Shown here: positions 59,321 through 64,000 of the stretch, one piece after another | Numbering within the stretch: the first letter of the stretch is position 1 | Layout of the letters: every line of letters starts with the position of its first letter | Position numbers and translations under genes: made by a program | Assembly: GCF_025766255.1 (NCBI RefSeq) | Contig: NW_026516685.1 | Span: 310,001-374,000 of the forward strand | From: Zychaea mexicana | Taxonomy: Eukaryota; Mucoromycota; Mucoromycetes; Mucorales; Lichtheimiaceae | Length of the DNA stretch: 64,000 nucleotides | Reading direction: 5' to 3' | Notes under the pieces: generated by a model | The model's database searches: none | The model's input: the letters and a program-made list of their open reading frames with translations, nothing else | Told to the model about the DNA's origin: nothing

Positions 59321-60994
59321 AAATGTCTTTGAAGCAGGATAGAGAATATGTTGAGCATCATGCACTGCTGTTACTACTATTTTAGTTGTCGCGACCTCGC
59401 CCGAATACCACCTACACCTCACTAGGCACGGAAGTCCGGCTGTTTCGATATGATCAGCACCTCAAGCGATTGGCCGGGCCCAACGTTATTCGATTGACTG
59501 CATGCAGCTCTTCACTTGGCCTGAACCCAATCTTCCACCTCCCCATGGCGACTCATGAGCGCAGCAGATGCATTCGTTGTGTATTGGCATCCTTTCGAGG
59601 AAACAGCGTGCTGGTGCCAGGACGACACCGCCCCCACCACTATCCACCACTTGCAGTGGTGCTTAAATATGCACGAGTTTCTGCTAGTCAACCATACCTG
59701 CAGCCACTATTTATTTGATCTCTTGCGTCCTCAACAAGCCCCCAAAAAACGCCTCATCAATTCTACACAATACTGGTGACATATATGGCCACAGGTATGT
59801 CAACTCCTTTAAAAAAACGGATGTGGCCATCCCGAGGAAGATTTTACTGCATGCATTAAGTACAACTCAGGACAATCCCTGATTCAATGGCTGGACACCG
59901 CCGGTTCCCCTCGCACCAACAGCAACGCAACAACCAGATCAGCATCCCGAAGCAAGCTAGTCTCTCCTCTTCCCCACAAACTATATCTCAACAAAAATGT
60001 AAAGAAAACCAGAGAATTAAATCTTATTTGCCCCCCACCCACCCACTCTCAATCTATCGAGAACCTTCATCATTCAACCTATTTTCCTGCTGCCTAGACA
60101 GGGTTGTTTTAGATTGCCAAAGCTTTTCAGCTCTGACGCGATCAAGTATGTCCCTCCGGACGCAGTGCTCACACTGTCGTAATTATTGTAAATAAACCAT
60201 TTTTGTCTGCTACCATCATGTACAAGCTCCTGCATGCATATACATTTGTACAATATGAAATGTAACGATGCAGCTATGTTGATCGATCCAAATATAACCA
60301 TTTCCCCTTTCCTTTCGACTTTTATATATACCGTCTTGTTAAGAAATTAAAGACCACATTGTTACAGCAAAAGACTAATAGTTGTACGCACGGAATATAA
60401 GACGGCATGCTTGTTTTTCCTCTACAGATACCGCGTGTTCATCAAGCTGTGTATAATGTAAGCAACATTTATAAACGATCACAGCCCACTCCTTGTTTAT
60501 CTGCAGCTTATTTGTCTATGAAGATATCAGTAGCGAGCTGCCAAAGTTGAAGCCCTGCAGGAATTGATAACACGAACAAGGGAAGGACTCTCGACTGACG
60601 CAGACAAAGACTCGGGTGAATTAATGATCTCTAACGTGGTGTAATGATGTCTTCAATTGCTTTCAAGACGACCGTCAAAATATCATGAAAAAGACAGATT
60701 TATTTTGTGAAGCGTCAAAAATCATTATTAAAGTCATCTTATGTGCTATTGATCAAGCAGCTTTTGTCACCTTGATGCATTTTCGATCATGGAATGACAG
60801 CCCAGAAAAAAGAGGGGGATCACTGTAGAAGTATACTCAACTGTGTTGCTCAAGCCCATCGCACGTATACTCTCATAGCACAGTACTGTCTATTTTACTG
60901 TCTAAGTTGGTTGCTTAGTAATTGTTGCGGTACTGTGTATAATACCTCTCTAAATATCTGCCATATTGTAAATTTGTACGCCCACCCTTCAATC

Positions 60995-61003
60995 TATAAA
61001 AGG
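60995..61003 (+). promoter_or_regulatory. TATA box of the gamma-glutamyltransferase gene
   Basis: TATAAAAGG, 214 bases upstream of the ATG at 61217. Confidence 0.5.
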
Positions 61004-61216
61004 CAACATGACGACAACGTTCGGACATCGATTTGATTGGGCGTTTCTGACTTTAAAGCTCTTCTTGCATTACAGCGCTTACTACTCGGTCATCCGGTGA
61101 AACAGTTTAGCCCGTTCTTCTGTACGCTTTTCTTCCTTTCTCGATCTCCGCGCGCTTATTGTTCTTCTTTCTCTCACTTTTGTTTATTTGACACAATTCC
61201 CATTTGAAAGAACGTC

Positions 61217-64000
61217 ATGAATTCTGAAGACATTGCTGCGAATGAGCCGCTCCTTCCAAAGCCAATTAGCACTACCCAGGGCGGTAATCGTCGCAAGCAC
61301 AAACTGTTGATCGTGCTTGGAATCACCGCTGCAGCTTTGCTCTTGATAACGGGTGTCGCAGTGACTACCTTAAAAGGACGTAAAGAAGGTACTCGCCTAT
61401 CTTTTGATCATATATTCATTTTGTTTCCTCCTCCTCCTTTATACTGAATCAACCTGTTATTAATCATTTAATAAAATCACAAGGTCCTCAAAGTGCTGGA
61501 CGTTTAGTAACAGGCAAACGGGCAGCTGTCGCCGTAGAAGCTGAGGAATGCTCAAATACAGGGGTTGAGAGTAAGACCTTTGATCAATAGACATGCTAAT
61601 TTTTGTAATAGTCGTTGACGATATGTTATGATGTGTAGTATTAAAACAGGGTGGAAATGCCGTCGATGCAGCCATTGCATCCGCCTTGTGTATTGGTGTC
61701 ATTGATAGTTTTGCAACAGGTTCGGAAATTGTGTGATAACGTGCTTAGATAAGACAATCTTCCTCCAAATTTGTTTATATTAACATAACGATTTCACTGA
61801 AATCACTACAGGACTCGGAGGGTAATTTTATCTTTTTATATAGCGTTACTAATTTGGTTGGAGGAAATGGGTGATTTCTTCGTCAGAATAGTCATTAACG
61901 TTGGTATTTTGTTTATAGAGGCGGTTTCATGCTGATTCGAGCACCTAATGGCACTTTTGAGTTCGTTGATTTCCGTGAAACAGCACCATTGGCTTCAGAT
62001 AGGGACATGTTTATCGATGACTCAAAGGCAGCACAGGTTGGTGGCCTGGCGGTGGGCGTCCCGTGAGTATTCTTTTTTTTTTCTTAGAAAGGCAATTCAA
62101 GATGATGCTGTGATCATCATCAGGTTATTGGTGTATGGGGCCTGACGTAGAGCAAAAAGTTTTGACAATTATACTTTTTCTTTTCTGTTTATAATCCAGG
62201 GGAGAAGTTCGTGGATTCGAGCTCGCACATAAGCGGTAAAGATTTTGACAAAAGGAGATAAGGCAGAGAGTGGATTGTCATACTAATTGGAGGGTTACAC
62301 ATGCATTTTCGTTGTTTGTTTGTTTTTTCTAGCCATGGCAAATTACCGTGGGCCACACTGTTTGAACCAGCAATAAGAATTGCAAGGTACGGGTTCCGAG
62401 CAACGCCGTTACTGGAAACCCGTTTAAAGGTAAAAACAAAGAATTGTGGATATCAAGGCTTGTCTAAAACAAGGTTTGTTATTTACTAGTATTATCATTG
62501 TGGATATAGACAGCTGAAAGTTGGTTGATGACCATGCCCGAATGGACCGAAGTGTTTGCGCCAAACGAAACTTTAGCAAAAGCAGGTGACCTGATTGTTC
62601 GATCTAAACTTGCAGAGACCTTGGATACTATCGCCAGAGAAGGTCCCGATGCATTCTATACTGTAAATAACTTTATTTACTTAATTATTATTAATGCCCT
62701 TTTTCACAAATTAATAATGTTTTTACTAACGGAAAATGTGGCTAACTGATAGGGATATATTGCAGAAAGTTTAGTGAACGCGACACAGGCAGCAGGTGGA
62801 ATCATGACCATGGAGGATATGGAAACTTACAAAGCAGTCATTCGACCTACAGTCAGCACATACTATCATGGCCGTAAGGTCACTACATGCACAACACCGA
62901 CCAGTGGCCCACTTATTGCTAGCGTACTCAATATCCTCGAACGGTATAATTTCCCTGTCCATGGCATGGATGGTTTGAATATCCATCGGTTTGTTGAAGC
63001 GATGAAGTATGGGTTCGCATTTCGCACCGAGTTTGGAGACCCAGATTTTGTTGATAATGACGAACGAATCCTTGAGATTGCGACAAAAGAATGGGCGAAT
63101 ATCGTTCGACGGAATATTTCTGATGTGAGTGGATAAGTCGGGTGGTTGGTTGGTGGTGGTAGTAGTAGTGATGACGACTCGTAGCATTAGATACGCGCAC
63201 AGTATGGGTTTTTCTAGCTCACATAAACACATGAAACACGTGCAGGATACCACGCATCCTCCCTTATATTACCAGCCAAAATTCGATCATATTTCATCGC
63301 ATGGAACCATGCATTTGTCCGTTGTTGACGAGGATAATGGTGCAGTTGCCCTTACGTCTACAGTCAACTTATTGTTTGGAGCTCAAATCTTGGATCAAGC
63401 TACTGGTGTGATACTAAATGATGAAATGGATGACTTTTCGATACCAGGGTAACGTGTGCATTTTGCATTGCTTCTCTAGTCTGTTGTACTATGGCATGTG
63501 GTCTAACCGACGCATGCCGTTTGCCTTTTAAAATAGAAAACCTAACAAATTTGGCCTTTATCCGAGCGAGTACAATTATGTTGGTAAGTCTGCTTTGCGT
63601 GTGAAAAAAGATTAAAAGAAAGGAAGGATCATGGCATGCGCTGGAATTAGGATCAACAAACAATGGAAGAATCTAAACATGGCAACGTCGTTATTATGGA
63701 TATTAGCTCCTGGCAAGCGACCGCTTTCGTCGATTACGCCCACTATCATTGAGCGTGACTCACAGTTTGAAATGGCTCTTGGTGGCTCAGGTGGTTCTTT
63801 GATTCCCACAGCCACATTAAGTGTACGGTTTATATATTATTCATCGTGCTCAATGACTAGGGTGGTGTGATCATTATCACTGACTTAAATTCAACACATG
63901 TAAAATTTATAGGTCCTTCTAAATGCCATTGATTTTGGTTATGATCTTTACGACTCTATCGAGCTTCCGCGGTTACATCATCAATTGTTGCCGAACATCT
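61217..64000 (+). CDS. GGT: Gamma-glutamyltransferase (gamma-glutamyl transpeptidase), partial at window end
   Basis: Thirteen exons in frame: 61217-61388, 61484-61570, 61639-61719, 61812-61821, 61919-62062, 62200-62235, 62333-62429, 62510-62662, 62753-63124, 63246-63448, 63537-63583, 63707-63822 and 63913 to beyond 64000 (about 535 residues seen). It is a type II membrane protein: cytosolic tail, signal anchor at about 27-50, then the Ntn-hydrolase. Family blocks: KQGGNAVDAAIAS, GLGGGGFMLIR, FRETAP, GVPGEVRGFELAH, then the autoprocessing site HGTMHLSVVDED with nucleophile T405. Known role: cleavage of glutathione and gamma-glutamyl transfer at the cell surface or vacuole. Exon 4 is a 10-nt microexon inside the GGGGF motif. 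The C-terminal end lies outside the window. Confidence 0.93.

Larger units (their letters stand above)
59233..61216. other. Divergent intergenic region, with a GC-richer coding-like patch
   Basis: About 2 kb between the thioesterase and GGT genes. 59390-59780 is more G/C-rich and has two overlapping open frames (59386-59718 and 59555-59779) with uneven, coding-like composition but no ATG-to-stop gene that I recognise. It may be a decayed gene. 60803-60826 resembles the right end of the MITE seen at 669. The rest is AT-rich promoter DNA. Confidence 0.4.

Overview
The window is eukaryotic and almost certainly from a filamentous fungus. Genes are compact and carry many short GT-AG introns (about 45-105 nt), intergenic regions are a few hundred bases to about 2 kb, and low-complexity Gln/Ser/Thr tracts are common. 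The gene set is fungal: TYW1 with fused flavodoxin, a Chk2/Rad53-type FHA kinase, an AIM32-like sucrase/ferredoxin protein, a PHX1-like homeobox protein and an H2A ending in SQEL. Intron size, a TMEM164 homologue and F-box/LRR architecture fit an early-diverging, Mucorales-like fungus; this placement is inference.

Layout. 1-6.1 kb is gene-poor: a complete 523-bp TA-flanked MITE (147-669) and an imperfect tandem duplication (1473-1643). 6.1-9 kb holds PSF1 (GINS) and a four-exon F-box/LRR gene. 9-13 kb has only weak candidates: a small membrane protein and a possible four-exon mini-gene. 13-25.2 kb holds an 867-residue SxIP/coiled-coil protein, a divergent H2A, TMEM164, TYW1, a weak candidate gene and a SWT1-like PIN nuclease. 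25.5-36 kb holds a homeobox factor, a polyQ single-pass membrane protein, a PH-domain protein and a possible 64-residue membrane protein.

37.3-43.0 kb is a complete-looking non-LTR retrotransposon with two intact ORFs, a poly(A) tail and a perfect 14-bp target-site duplication. It is inserted about 70 bp upstream of the start codon of COA5/PET191. Its first base after the duplication is the A of the ORF1 ATG.

43-64 kb is dense with metabolic and signalling genes: COA5, a monocarboxylate-type MFS transporter, a cytochrome P450, an alpha/beta hydrolase ending in SRL, a Chk2-like kinase, an AIM32-like protein, a thioesterase-like protein ending in SKL, and a gamma-glutamyltransferase cut by the window edge. 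The two PTS1-bearing enzymes, the P450 and the transporter point to lipid or small-molecule metabolism with a peroxisomal component, but nothing shows that they form a co-regulated cluster. COA5 and AIM32 are mitochondrial. PSF1, the Chk2-like kinase and the SQEL histone all belong to replication and DNA-damage biology; their presence within 50 kb is probably chance.

Exon borders were read by eye from splice consensus and reading-frame continuity. Totals given for spliced proteins are those of the stated model.
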